Assembly: GCF_900496995.4 (NCBI RefSeq)
Contig: NC_044009.1
Coordinates: forward strand, 43,237,505 to 43,301,504
Length of the DNA: 64,000 nt
From: Aquila chrysaetos chrysaetos
Taxonomy: Eukaryota; Chordata; Aves; Accipitriformes; Accipitridae
Reading direction: 5' to 3'
The notes beneath the pieces were generated by a model. It saw nothing but the letters and a program-made list of their open reading frames with translations. It did not search any database and was not told the origin of the DNA. Positions within the stretch are counted from its first letter, which is position 1, and the number at the start of each line of letters is the position of its first letter. The translations under genes were made by a program, and so were the position numbers. Shown in pieces: positions 47,701-59,700 of the stretch.

Positions 47701-50700
47701 TTTGTTACCTTGGTAAACTATGGAGTAATGCTTTTATTCTGGGAAATAATGCATCTGAAAATACCTCCAGCCTTTAATTATCTGCACATCTGAGGTCTGT
47801 GTGCAGAAAATCCCATACAGGGACGTCAGTTTGAAGAAGAGAGAAACAAAGCTCTGGGGATTCAGCGCACACCCTCAGTGGGTCACGCAGGGAGAGAGAA
47901 ATGTGGCTTTGCAGAGCGTAGGTTGCCTTTCACACCCCATCCTTCCTGCATCTACCCCAGGAGCTTTGACTGGTGCAGGCAGGAAGAAGGACAAAGCGGA
48001 GGACAAGCTTCCATGGTGCTGTCTCTGCTGCAGTGCTCGCATCTCTGTGAAAACGGCACAAACACACAGGATTAGTTGCTGGTGCATCAGGCACAAAGTA
48101 CCTGAGCAGTAAGTGTTTCTTATTCTCCTGCAGTACAAGGAAAAAGGGACTCTGCCTTTGCGACACCATTAGCTTGGAGAAGGGAGGAGTGTTACACTAA
48201 TGTAACCCAACTCAATAGTTATGCTCTTTCGTTTGCATAAGCGAAGATAGGATAATTCTCTCAAGTGCAAGGATCAGGGGAGGGAAGCTGCTGGAGGTCT
48301 GGGACCTCTGGTCGTGGCGACACCGTGTATTGCTGCTGGGGGAATGCTCTATTTGCTAATTGAGGGAGGTCCCAAAGAGCACAGGGATGTCAGGGAGGTG
48401 CTGCTGGGCTCTGCCTCCACCCAGGAGGCTCTTTAGCTAGGTAGGGGTGGGTGGCACCAGCTTTGCTCCCTGAGGAATGGCAAGAAGCCCACCTGCAGGA
48501 GGAATGGCTCAGCTGGTTTTTATTTTCTCCTCCTGGGCGGAGACCATCCCAACATCATAATTTTGCCACATTTTTCTGTGCAGAGTCTGATTTGGGGGCT
48601 TTATGCCAGTGGCGTTGGCATGAAGGTTCAACAACACAAACAATGCAGCATGGCTGGGCATAAATATCACCCAAGGCGATGTTTCATTTGCCATTAAACT
48701 GTTGCTTTGAAGTAAATGGTTACCAAGTCCTATAAACATTGGCACAGGGAGGACACCAGAGCTGAGGTGCCCTGGCTGTGTAAAGCTCTGTATTTCCAGG
48801 CACTAGGACTGTTGTGCAGGATGAAATCAATACATTTCTAGAAATGTAAATATTTTTGTTGGGCTAATGGAGGCTGGCCTTATAAAGCATGAAGCATTTG
48901 AAGAAAGCGTTCAGCACTTCCTCCCCTCCGCTTTCAGTGAACGTGTAGGGCATTCGGCACATGCCAGGACCCGCCAGGCGTGGGGTGGTCCTAGCATGCT
49001 CCAGTGGCCTCTTTTTTCCCCTGTCACATTACAAAACCCACAGAGAAGGCTTTGCTAAAACCAATGACAGCGAGCGGAGGCAAAAGGGAAACAGCCTGAA
49101 TTATTTCAGCCTATGTCTGGAGAAGAGCAAAATAAGAAAGGCCAGGATTGCAGTTTCTCTGTGGCACAAAGGGCATCAGCTGTAGCTCTTCTCTATTAAC
49201 GCTCTGCACCACGGGCCAAAATTCATTCATGCCAGCTTCTAGCACCTAATCAAGATGTCTAAGTTGAGGCCACCGTCGTGCTGTGCTCCATTGACCATCA
49301 GTTCCCTGATGCATCTCTACCAGCCCTGCCAGAAGGCAACACAGACAAGCCGAGGGCACAGCTGGAAAAGCCCCCCTCACACCCTGACTGACTGTAGGAG
49401 GGGACCATGACAAGCCTGGCCTTCAAATAAGCAGCCCTTGCACCTAACTGAGGGAAATGGGGTGAATCTGGGCAGTGTCAGTCAGTCCCTGCAGCTGACA
49501 GAGGTGGCAGAAGGTGCAGGGAGGGCAACTGAGCCACAGGCTCATGCCTGCAGAGAGCCCAGCGGGACTCCAACTTCAATGGCTGCTCTGAGACGGGTCC
49601 TCCAACTGCCATGTCACACTGTCAGAGGCCTGGCCTTGGAAAGAACAACAGTACGGGCAGATTTTGCCAGAATATTGGTGTGTACCCATGTTTTGCCCTG
49701 GTCTGTAAATGTGATGACCTTCCCTTTACAGTCCCAGGGACTGAGAGCTTGGCAAAGTTTTGCTCTCTTGCAGCAGAAAAGCCACTGGGACCTGCAGCCA
49801 AGCCCAGTGAGTGGTCTGTTGGCGTTATTCACTCCAGTACAGTCTTGGCATAATGAAAGAGATGAACAAGCAGAGGAGTATTTATGGTGATACAAGGATT
49901 ACATTGATATTGTTCCCCTCTGCCCTTTCCCCAGTATCGTTCCGAAGCTGTTTAAACTCCTAGTCAAGTTGTATCTTTTTCTTGAGGGTGACTCAAAGTC
50001 ACATTAGGGTGGCTCAAAGTGGAAACTTTAGAAAGACTGAAAAGTGAGCTAAAAAATTCACATCTGGTTTCCTTCATCTTTCCAGGGCCATTCAATAGTT
50101 ACCAGAACAGAGACGGGTAGCCAAGGGCCTGACGCAAAGTTCGCAATGCCCCGAGCTGCTCTTTGTCTGGCTAGTAGAGACCAGTGGAGTCAAGGACCAG
50201 CATGGGATGGGCCTGGAGCTTGCTGGGGCTGGTTTGAAGCAAGCAGGACCTGTTCTGTCCCATCCAGGTCTCGACAGGTCTCAGCAGGACTTGCTCTGTC
50301 TCATCCAGCTTGCTTTCCAGAGTACTGAGCATCTTTGTTCCTGTGGACCTTGGGAGATGTTGCATGGTGTTTCGTTGCTTGGAGATGTTTCATAGAGTTT
50401 CACTGTTGGGAGAAGTTTCATGGTGTTTTGTCACTGGGAGATGCTGCATGGTGTTTCATTGTTGCCCCCCCAGGCAGATGTGCTGGAATGTGGGATAACA
50501 TGAGCTGCTGGCCTTCGTCCGCTGTGGGACAGACTGTCAATGCTCACTGCCCTGAATTCTTCCAGATGCTGACTGGGAAGAAAGGTAACACTAAAAATAT
50601 GCTTTTCTTGCCCAGGTGTTTTTTATGAAATATGTTATTTACAAAGATGCCACTGTCAGGTCTGAACTTGAAGTGAAATTGTGTCCCTGCTTCTTTTAAA

Positions 50701-53700
50701 GACCGATGGTCACTTAGGAGCTCCGTTTCCAACACTAAGCTAAACATGGGAGCCTGGAATCGAAGTAGCAAGATGTTTTAAGTGTTTATTTTTCTTAGCC
50801 AGGTGGAGAAAAGTGTAGGAAGTAAATGCTATCCTGAAAAGCAGTTTTGTAGCATAGTTTCTTAAGGGAAAGAGTTTTCTCCACTAAGGTTCTGTGTTTA
50901 TGTATTTTTGTCTGTCTTTCCCCTTCTAATAACTCCTAGAGCCAGTGGCTGATCTCAGCTGAGCTTGACAGGGACAAAACTTCACACAATGTTAAGTTCA
51001 TACAAGTTTTGGCAAAACAGCCAGCCAAGTAGGGGGAAAAGATCCCTTTTTTGCCTCCATCAAGAGGAAATCTGCACTGGGGATTCATCCCTTGGCTGTG
51101 AGAGGCTCCACATGAGTGGCACAAAAGAGATGAGCTCAAGCAACGTTTGTTGTCCTTTTTCTGGGATTTCTAAGATAGAAGTGAAGTGAAATTTATTCCC
51201 AGTATGCTACAGTAATCATGAGCCATTAAGTAGGAGTTTCTGCCTGCTTTCTGTTCATTTCTACTTTTCAGCAATGCCCAAGAAATGTGCTTACATTTCT
51301 CTTTAGTGAGTTAATGATTCAAATCAGAAGAGGGTTTTGCATTCTTCAGTTATAGGACACAGATTAATGAGGTCCACTACTTACAGAAAAGCAGACAGAT
51401 GCATTTTTTGGAGGGAGGAATGGGAGACAAAGTATTAGATTGTCTAATAAAGATTAGATAAGTCAGAAGAGAAGCACTTAGTGCTTTTTAAATAAAATCA
51501 GACACAAACCATTCAGATTAAAATAAATACCGTGCTATTTTCCGTACACACAAACAGTAGCTGCCCATTGAATCCTATAATCTGGTTTAAAGACAGAGGA
51601 TAAACTACACAAAGACACAGATCGCTGAAGAAATCATCCGTTTGCCATGCGCTCGCAAATCTTTACATAGTGATACCGGCCCTTAAACGCATTAAATGAA
51701 ATTCTTGCTGGTACAGCCACTAGAGGGAACTGCTCCCTGCCTCTGGCCTTCATACCGGGGAGGAAAACAGGAATTTGTACATCCAAAGGTCATAATTAGA
51801 TCTCAAATGTGCATTGCGTTATCTTGGAGATAGTCTAACAGCATTAAACTTTAGTTGCCCTTCTTATCGAGAAGCTGGGAGCCGAACCACTTCTGATAAG
51901 CAATAATCAGAGTGACAGTGTTCAAACACAGAAACCCAAGACATGGTCCATTGGCATTTGCATCTTATTTCGGTCTCTGCATCTGGCATCTTGGGTCAAA
52001 GTCAGCAATAGTTTATTCTCCTTCTCATAGCCACATTCTTCTCTGATTTTATACTGCGGTTGGCTTGTGACTCATGCGTTTAATTACTGCTACAGTCGTT
52101 CCCCTGTTTTAAGCAATTTTGCAAAAGAAAAACAAAGATCTGTTTGCTTGAAAAAAAGGCAAAAGTTTTCTCTCCTCACCACTTACAAAGCAGATGGGCA
52201 GCCACAAATGCCAAAGACCCCTACGTTAAGGGACACAGATAGCTCTGAGCTCTGACCAAACCCTGGTCTCCATGCTGTTGAGCTTTGTGCTGACATCGAG
52301 ACTTGCATTTGCAGCCCAGACTGTCTGGCCCCTTCCCACGTAAGAGACCAAAGAAACAAAAGAATCTGGAGCCAAGTAACATAACTGAAGTTCACATCCA
52401 GACCTGCACATTGTGTCTCAGGCAAGAAACAAGGAAAGGTGCGACAACTGTGGGGATTGAGGCAGAGGAGAAGGCCACATCAGACGGCCCCAGTTCCACA
52501 GCCATCCCTTTAGCCAGTGTTTCCCCTTGCCTAGGCAACTCCCAAAGCCTCCCAGGCACCAGTGAATACCAAGCACCGATCATTAGACAGACTGCAGACC
52601 CCGAGTCAGCTCTGAGTGGGGCATGCTGCAGTTTCCCGTGTGTGTGTGTCACTCATAAGAAAGTAGCATTGCTAAAATTTTCCTCATGTCCATCAATATA
52701 ATATGCCCTGCATAATATCCCATGCTTTGCGTATAACACAATCGCATACACACACCAACACAGAACTTCACCTCTTCTTGTTTGATCTACTTTGACATCC
52801 TCAGGCAAAAACCAGTTACAGGCATGTTTACAAGCACAACACTCTGCTCTGAGTTAAGTCTACGTGTCTTAAAAGCTGAAGTAGAGAATTTGCCACCATA
52901 CCACTCCCTCGCTGAGTGCCAAGGCAAATTGGGGAGAACTGTTTGGGAGAGCTGTTTCTCTCCTGTTGTTGCTGCATTGCATCAGGGCATAGAAAACCTG
53001 CCTTAAAAAGCAAGCCTGGCCCTTTCAAAGATACTAAGCTGGAACAAGATGTACATAAAAGCGTCAGAGTAACAGTCTGATACTGACACACCCAGAGCTC
53101 TTCCCACTTGGAGGTCTCAGCATGTTTGCTGTGCCTTGCAGTTTTACGGAGGTGAGTTCAAATCAAGTGCAGACATGCTCTCAGGTCACCAGAATTAGCC
53201 CAGAGGTAGCAGGAGCCCTGACTCTGTCCTGACAGTCCCAGCAGAGCTCCAAAGAGCATAAACCAGTGCCAAACGCTGCTGCATGTGCATCTCCCCCTGT
53301 TCCCTCAACACTGCGGGGATGTTTTGCAGGAACTGGATGCCCTGGAGTCCCCATGGCTAAATGCGTGGGCAAAAATAGACTTTTATGGTGCCTTCTGGCA
53401 AGGCTTCTACTAAGAAGGGCTGCTGGTTTCAGGCCCTAAGTCCTTGCTAGTATTGCCATTACTGCAGCAAAGCCAGGATTTCACTCCATGTTTCTGAAGA
53501 GTGGCTCCTATCTGATAGATTAATGTGATTAGGACAGTGGGTAGTGGTTTTACTTCTTTGTAAAAGTTTCTCTTCAGCACATAAGCTACATGCCTGCTAG
53601 GGTCATTTTCTTCCAGTGAGATTGTAAGGTGTGTAGGGCAGGACTTCCCACTTCCACTTTAGTGTCAAACATGAATACGGACATGTTCAAACCTGTCCTA

Positions 53701-56700
53701 TTCAACTATATGCAACTCGCTGGGGATCCATCTCACTCAGCTTTAGGAGTCTAAAAGTCAGATGTCCTAGCAGAAGTCAGTCAGACAAACTGCTCTCTGT
53801 GGATGTCTGTCTGAAAATGAGATTAATTCTGCAAATGCCTCTTTTTCTCCACTGACTAGAAAGACAGCCACGAGGGACACAGTTGGACTCAAGCATTTAG
53901 ATTTCAGAAGTCTAACTTAAGTGAGGGGAATCGCATCCTAGCCTTTAATTTTTAAGTAAGCAAGGAAATCAACAGTGTAAGATAATGCCCAGACCTGGCT
54001 GTGGGGACAAGCCTTTTAGTTTTCATTTCAACCTCACCAAAAATCTGTGACCATCTAAAGTTTTGTGTTCTTTTCAGACCATGACAAACCACAGTAAGGA
54101 GGTGGGAGCATTCAGGAAAGTATCAGATTTGCATGGAGTATGAATCTGTGATTGAACAAGTCATGTGTTTGCTGATCCTGGAATACTGGCCAAGAAACAC
54201 CAGATGTACCGAACAGTATTATTTATGTTGCAGTTAATAAAAACACATCCATCACAGTCATCCCTGAGTGGGCAAACAATATTATGACCCACACAAGTAC
54301 ACCGGGCAAGTATCAACATAATTAGCTCAGCTGCATTTCACCTCCAGCTATGCAGAGTGCACTGCCTGGGGGAAAATATTCTCTTTGCGCTTGGAGCAGC
54401 CCTACACCTTGATGACTGACTCCCGAGGAGAACAAAGATACAACTGGAAATGATCACACCTGGTTTTGTCTTTTTTTGTTGTTATCACACAGGTTTTGTC
54501 TACCGAAACTGTACAAGCAAGGGTTGGTCAGACCCATATCCGAGACCTGATATCGCTTGTGGCTACAACGTCAATGACACGACAAACGAGGCGAGAGTGA
54601 GTCTGAGTGCCTGTAACCACAGATTCCCTGCTTTGGGGCCCTGGGGGGGGAAACACGTTAAGGAGAGACTGAATGATGTTATGATTTAACTCAGGTGGGG
54701 TTACTGATACAGGTGTTTTTCAGCATAAATGCTTCCTCCAAATGATCAGAATAGGTTGCTCAGGGTAAAGCTTCAGTAGATGATTTTACAAGAAAATGTC
54801 TTTGTTAAATAGGAGGAGACAAGACATGTTTCTCTTGGTATGGGCTGATTTCTACCAGACAGTCAAAGGTTAAGGTGTGAATGTATGTTCCCCTGCAGCG
54901 TTCCTATTTCATGACTCTGAAGACCATGTACACCATCGGATACTGCACCTCCCTCGTGACGCTGACAATAGCCTTAGCGGTCCTGGCCTCTTTTAGGTGA
55001 GGAGAAGCATCTCTGGTTTGTGTTTGCCAGGACTTCTGGTCATCTCAGCTGACACAGATCCTTCTGTTGGCTTTCAGGGCAAGTTAAAAATTGAAGTGTT
55101 TCTGAAAACCTTCACAGAAGTCAGTGACAAAAATGATCTCTGAGCCTTGTCTCCCAGCAAATGTCAGGGCTGCTCCTCATATTGTGCTCTCCTGTCCTTT
55201 CCAAAACGTAGCTGGATGTATTTTGCAGCCTGGCGTTTGCACCACCTCTCTGCTGAGGTCTTCCCATGACTTCAGTGTCCCTTAGGCAGAGTGTCTTTCC
55301 CCCTGCTGTTCTTTTCCCCACTTGAGACTGTGGCTAAAACTCTGCTCCAAGTGCTGCTGCACTGACTTCTGGGGAGGCGTTTCAGGTTTACAGCAGCAAC
55401 CTGACAGTCGGCTTATCTTCACGCATCCTTATAACCTGGAATTTGTACTTTGCTGCTTATTCAGTGAAATGAATTTTCCTTACAGTAAGTGTCAGGGCAG
55501 CACCCCTGGGCAGAGGGAACCCCAGCTACTTTGCAAACTCGTCTTCAGGCTGCACGGCCTCCAGACCCAGATTATGTGGAGATTTAATACAGAAAACATT
55601 GCAGGCACAAGTGCACTGTGCAGGCAAACCAAATAAATCCACCCAGGTGTGGATAAACACCTTGGGTTCATGTTACTCCAGAAAGGAGGGAGGGAGACTA
55701 GACCAAGCATATTGGCGTGAAATCGCAATTCTTGTGGCAGCCTTCAGCTTGGTTTAGTACCTGAGTGGAGCAGACGTGACTTCAGCTTTTTAAGGTCTTC
55801 TCTAGGCTATCCCTCTTGGGAAATGCATTAGTCTTCCTTTCACAGACAGAAAAACAGCATTCCTAATTTGTCAGTTTAGCATTAATAAGGATTGAAACCT
55901 GCTGTTCACAGCCACAAGCTACCCCCGTTGGCTAGGAATGTAACTTCACAGGATCTTTCTCTCTTTTTGTAACAGAAGACTTCGCTGTACAAGGAACTAC
56001 ATCCACATGCACCTCTTCACATCGTTCATTTTGCGAGCCTCATCCAACTTCATCAAGGATGCCATCTTGTTTTCCTCTGATGACACGAATTACTGCGGGG
56101 CATACACGGTAACCCTCTGCCTTCCAGCTTGCTCCACACCTCAGTTTCCCAGCAGGATCCCAGCAGTAGCTAGTGTGCAGGGAAGGAAATCTCTGTCTCA
56201 GCTTTCCATTCAGCATGAGGAGTTACAGGAGAGGAAAGGTATGCCCTGTCCCTCTCCATGGCTCGATCCTGCGTGTTCATTGTTCCTGGCTGAGATTTCC
56301 CTGTTTGGGGGGATTCTGTGGTGTGAGGACACAAAAGCAGCCCAGGCTGGAGCATACATGCAGAAACCCAGGTGCGGTTCCTCCTGGCTATAAATGCCTT
56401 TACAAGTATTGGAGCAGAGGGCATCCAGGTCAGTGTGAAGTAGACACCTGCATTCATCTTCTTGATTGTGTTGACTTGATGGCCATAGAAGACACCAGGA
56501 GTTCAGCACATTGACCCAGAAATGCCTAAACATGGGTGTCTCAGGCTGTGAACACAGGATACACAACCAGGGTGGAGATGCTTACATGGATTTTAGATCC
56601 TGGTAGGTGGGGCTGGCAGGAAAAGTATGAGAACACATTAAATATTGCTGACTCATACTACAGTGTGAGACCCTGATAGTAAGATATGAGTTTGCACCCC

Positions 56701-59700
56701 AAGAGCCTGGAAAAGGAACCTCCCAAATTTTGAATTGTTTTTTCCTTTTTCTTGGCAGCAAAATATCTTGAAATCTGGAGGGGGCGGGGGGACCACTGGA
56801 GATGATGTTCAATGCTTTAAACCAAAAGATAAAAATTAGGGAGGGGGAAAAAAAAAAAAAAAAGGCTTTTTTTTTCTTTTACCTCCCCAGTTTTGCTGGA
56901 TCTTTGTTGCTGAACATTTTGAGCAAATTTTAACTTGTCTTTATTGACCCTTTTTCTCAGGAAAAAAAAACACTGACAAATACCTTAATGTGCTTCTCTA
57001 AGGTGATATTAGTGCTATTGATACTAATAAGGTCGTGATAGTGAAACTCCTCTAAGTGAGGCAGTAACCCAAACCCATGCGTCCATGACACATTTGGTTC
57101 TTGTTAGTGAGGCAGTTGATTAATGCATTTAAAAGTGCCAGTCCTGCTTTGTTGTCATGTGAACACCTGTCTCAAGGCCACCCGTTTAGTCCCCTAATTG
57201 CCATAAAGTCTCTATTTTCCAAGATTTATTTACAGCTCTCTCTTTGTTAGAAGGTAGATATGAACCCGGGCAGAAGCTAATTGTCCTCTCTTTCCTCAGG
57301 CTGGGTGTAAGCTCACCATGGTCTTCTTTCAGTATTGCATCATGTCTAACTACAGCTGGCTCCTCGTGGAGGGACTGTACCTCCACACTCTCCTGGTTAT
57401 TTCTTTCTTCTCGGAAAGGAAATTCCTCTGGCAGTTCATCGCCCTCGGATGGGGTACTGGTTCTCCTTTCAGTAAGAATAACTGTGGGTTTGTTTTGCCT
57501 TTGGGATGGGCTTGTGGAGCAGTAACTAGCTTTTCCAATTGCAGGTGCCCCAACCGTGTTTGTGGCTGCATGGGCAACTGCTAGGCAACTCCACGAAAAT
57601 ATTGGGTAAGCTGCATGGAGGGGGGGAAGGTGGCATGCCGGGGGGAGCACGCAGCCCCTGCGCAGGCTACTCCACGGGGTCCTGCTCATTTCTAACCACT
57701 GGCAGCCAAGCAAACCAACCACCACCCTGCTATGCTACAAGCCTGGATCCTGGTGTGGGTGGGAGTAGAGGTCCAGCTGAGCAATCTGAGAAAAAGCCTC
57801 AAATTTCATTTCAGCATTTTCAAGGGTAGGAGGTAGCCTTCAAGTATGCACTCAGCCCACAATGTTTTCAGCATCTGTATTTGACTTTCTGATCGGTGAA
57901 ACTTTGTTCTTTTCTCTTCTCCCTTCCAAAATTTTGAACAGTGGTTGTACTTTAAGGGCAGGATATACTTTTGTCCAGCACAGGTAGACAGTTTTCTGTC
58001 AGACACGTTATAGCACTAAGTGAGAACAGGAAATTAATTTTGTAGAAGGCAATAGGGGCCTATCTGAAGTGCAAAACAGACTAAACCTCTTGAAAAGACA
58101 CCAGTGTTTTGATAACTGACTGCACCTTCTCTTCTATTTTTACAGGTGTTGGGACATTAACACTAATGCCAATACCTGGTGGATCATTAGAGGCCCTGTA
58201 GTTTTGTCTATTTTTGTAAGTCTTTTCTGGGACAAGCAGATTCAAACTGTATTTTCAAATATTGTGAAGTCAGAGATCATCTACTCAACATGCTTTAGAA
58301 GTGTGTTAATGAACTGCTCTTAGACATGTGCCTGAACTGGTGTGACACATGAATTACTGCTTAAGCAACTTATGCTCAGCAGGATTTAGTCAGTAACTAA
58401 TGCCCCGAAGCTAAGTTCACAAGAAAAGCTAGAGTGTCCTCCCAAGAAGCAAGAGCCTGAAGAAGATCAGGTTTCCACATCCTGTTGATTTCATATGAAC
58501 TTGGCTGGCTTGTGGAAGCTTGTTTTGGACTGTTTCAAGGAAGGCTCCGGAGGAGAAACGAAGTGGCTGTACATTTCAGTACAATCGCCTTTGTGTCTCC
58601 CGGTCAATGCCCCTCTCAGCAAAGCCAAAACCAACTTGTCTTACATGACCATTAGCTTTTGTTTTCAGCAATGAAAGCAGCTCACAGGCTGCACGCACCA
58701 TATGTTAGCGGACTGCAATTATACTATTATGGCATTGCTTACTGAAATAAGGCATAGGCATTGAAACTCAGTGTGAACGTGCCCAGTACAAGGCAGTAGC
58801 GATGTCAAGAACAGTTTGGTACATACAATACTCCGCACCCATGGTTTGAGCATTTGCTGGTGCTCACCTTCAGAGTCTTAGGTACCAAGGGGCTGGAGCT
58901 GCTTCTTGGAGATAGTTCTTCTGCTCGACGGAGATGCTGTGGGGCAGACCACTCTGCAGTGATCTATCTGAAGCCCTAGTACAGAAACACGTGAACTGTT
59001 AGTTACTCTCAAGTAACCCGCTGACAATCCAAGTGAGAACGCAAGGGTTGGTTGAGGTTTTTGTGTTGCCAGCAGGAGCCATTATGTTTGCAAAACACAA
59101 ACTGCAACACTTGGCACGCTCTCTTGGAAACTCAAGCAGCAGAGGTGGTGGGTTAAAGTTCTGCTCCCATTTACCACTGAGCAATCCTTCGCCCCCACAA
59201 GACAAGCAGAAGACCACACAAGTGATTCAGGATCAACTTAACGAGGCCACAGCATTTCTTTTTCTTAATGAAACAACCCTTACGCTCCAGGAGCCACTCG
59301 GCAATATTTAAATGACAAGGCGGCCCAGGCATTCCTGCAAGGCAAAAAGCGCAATCTTAATTTATCTTTTGACGGCCACCACCAGCTATCCCCTTCCAAG
59401 TTTCCTCAAGATCCTGATCACATCTAGCTTAGTCACTTCAGGCCCTGCCTCTTTACCTAAAAGAGGCTTTTCTCAAGCCGCGAGCCACAGACAAACAAAC
59501 AGCCAGACCTTCAGAATTCAGATCTAATCTCTTTATTCCTCACGGCGCACGGTCTTTAGCAGTTCAAAGGGCAGAAAATCAACACCGATAAACTCCTTTG
59601 TGCTCCTAGGCTAACATTCATAGCTGCGCTGCCCGCGGCAATCCCTCCCGGCGGGCAGACCCCCCCGGCCCCCCGCCGCAGTGGTTCTCCACAGCCACAA

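Noticed and set aside
50478..50584. Alternative start of SCTR exon 3 at the second AG
   Set aside because: It gives the wrong phase after exon 2 and destroys the RCAGMWDN motif.
57186..57725. 179-codon minus-strand open frame
   Set aside because: It is the antisense shadow of SCTR exons 7 and 8 and the small intron between them.
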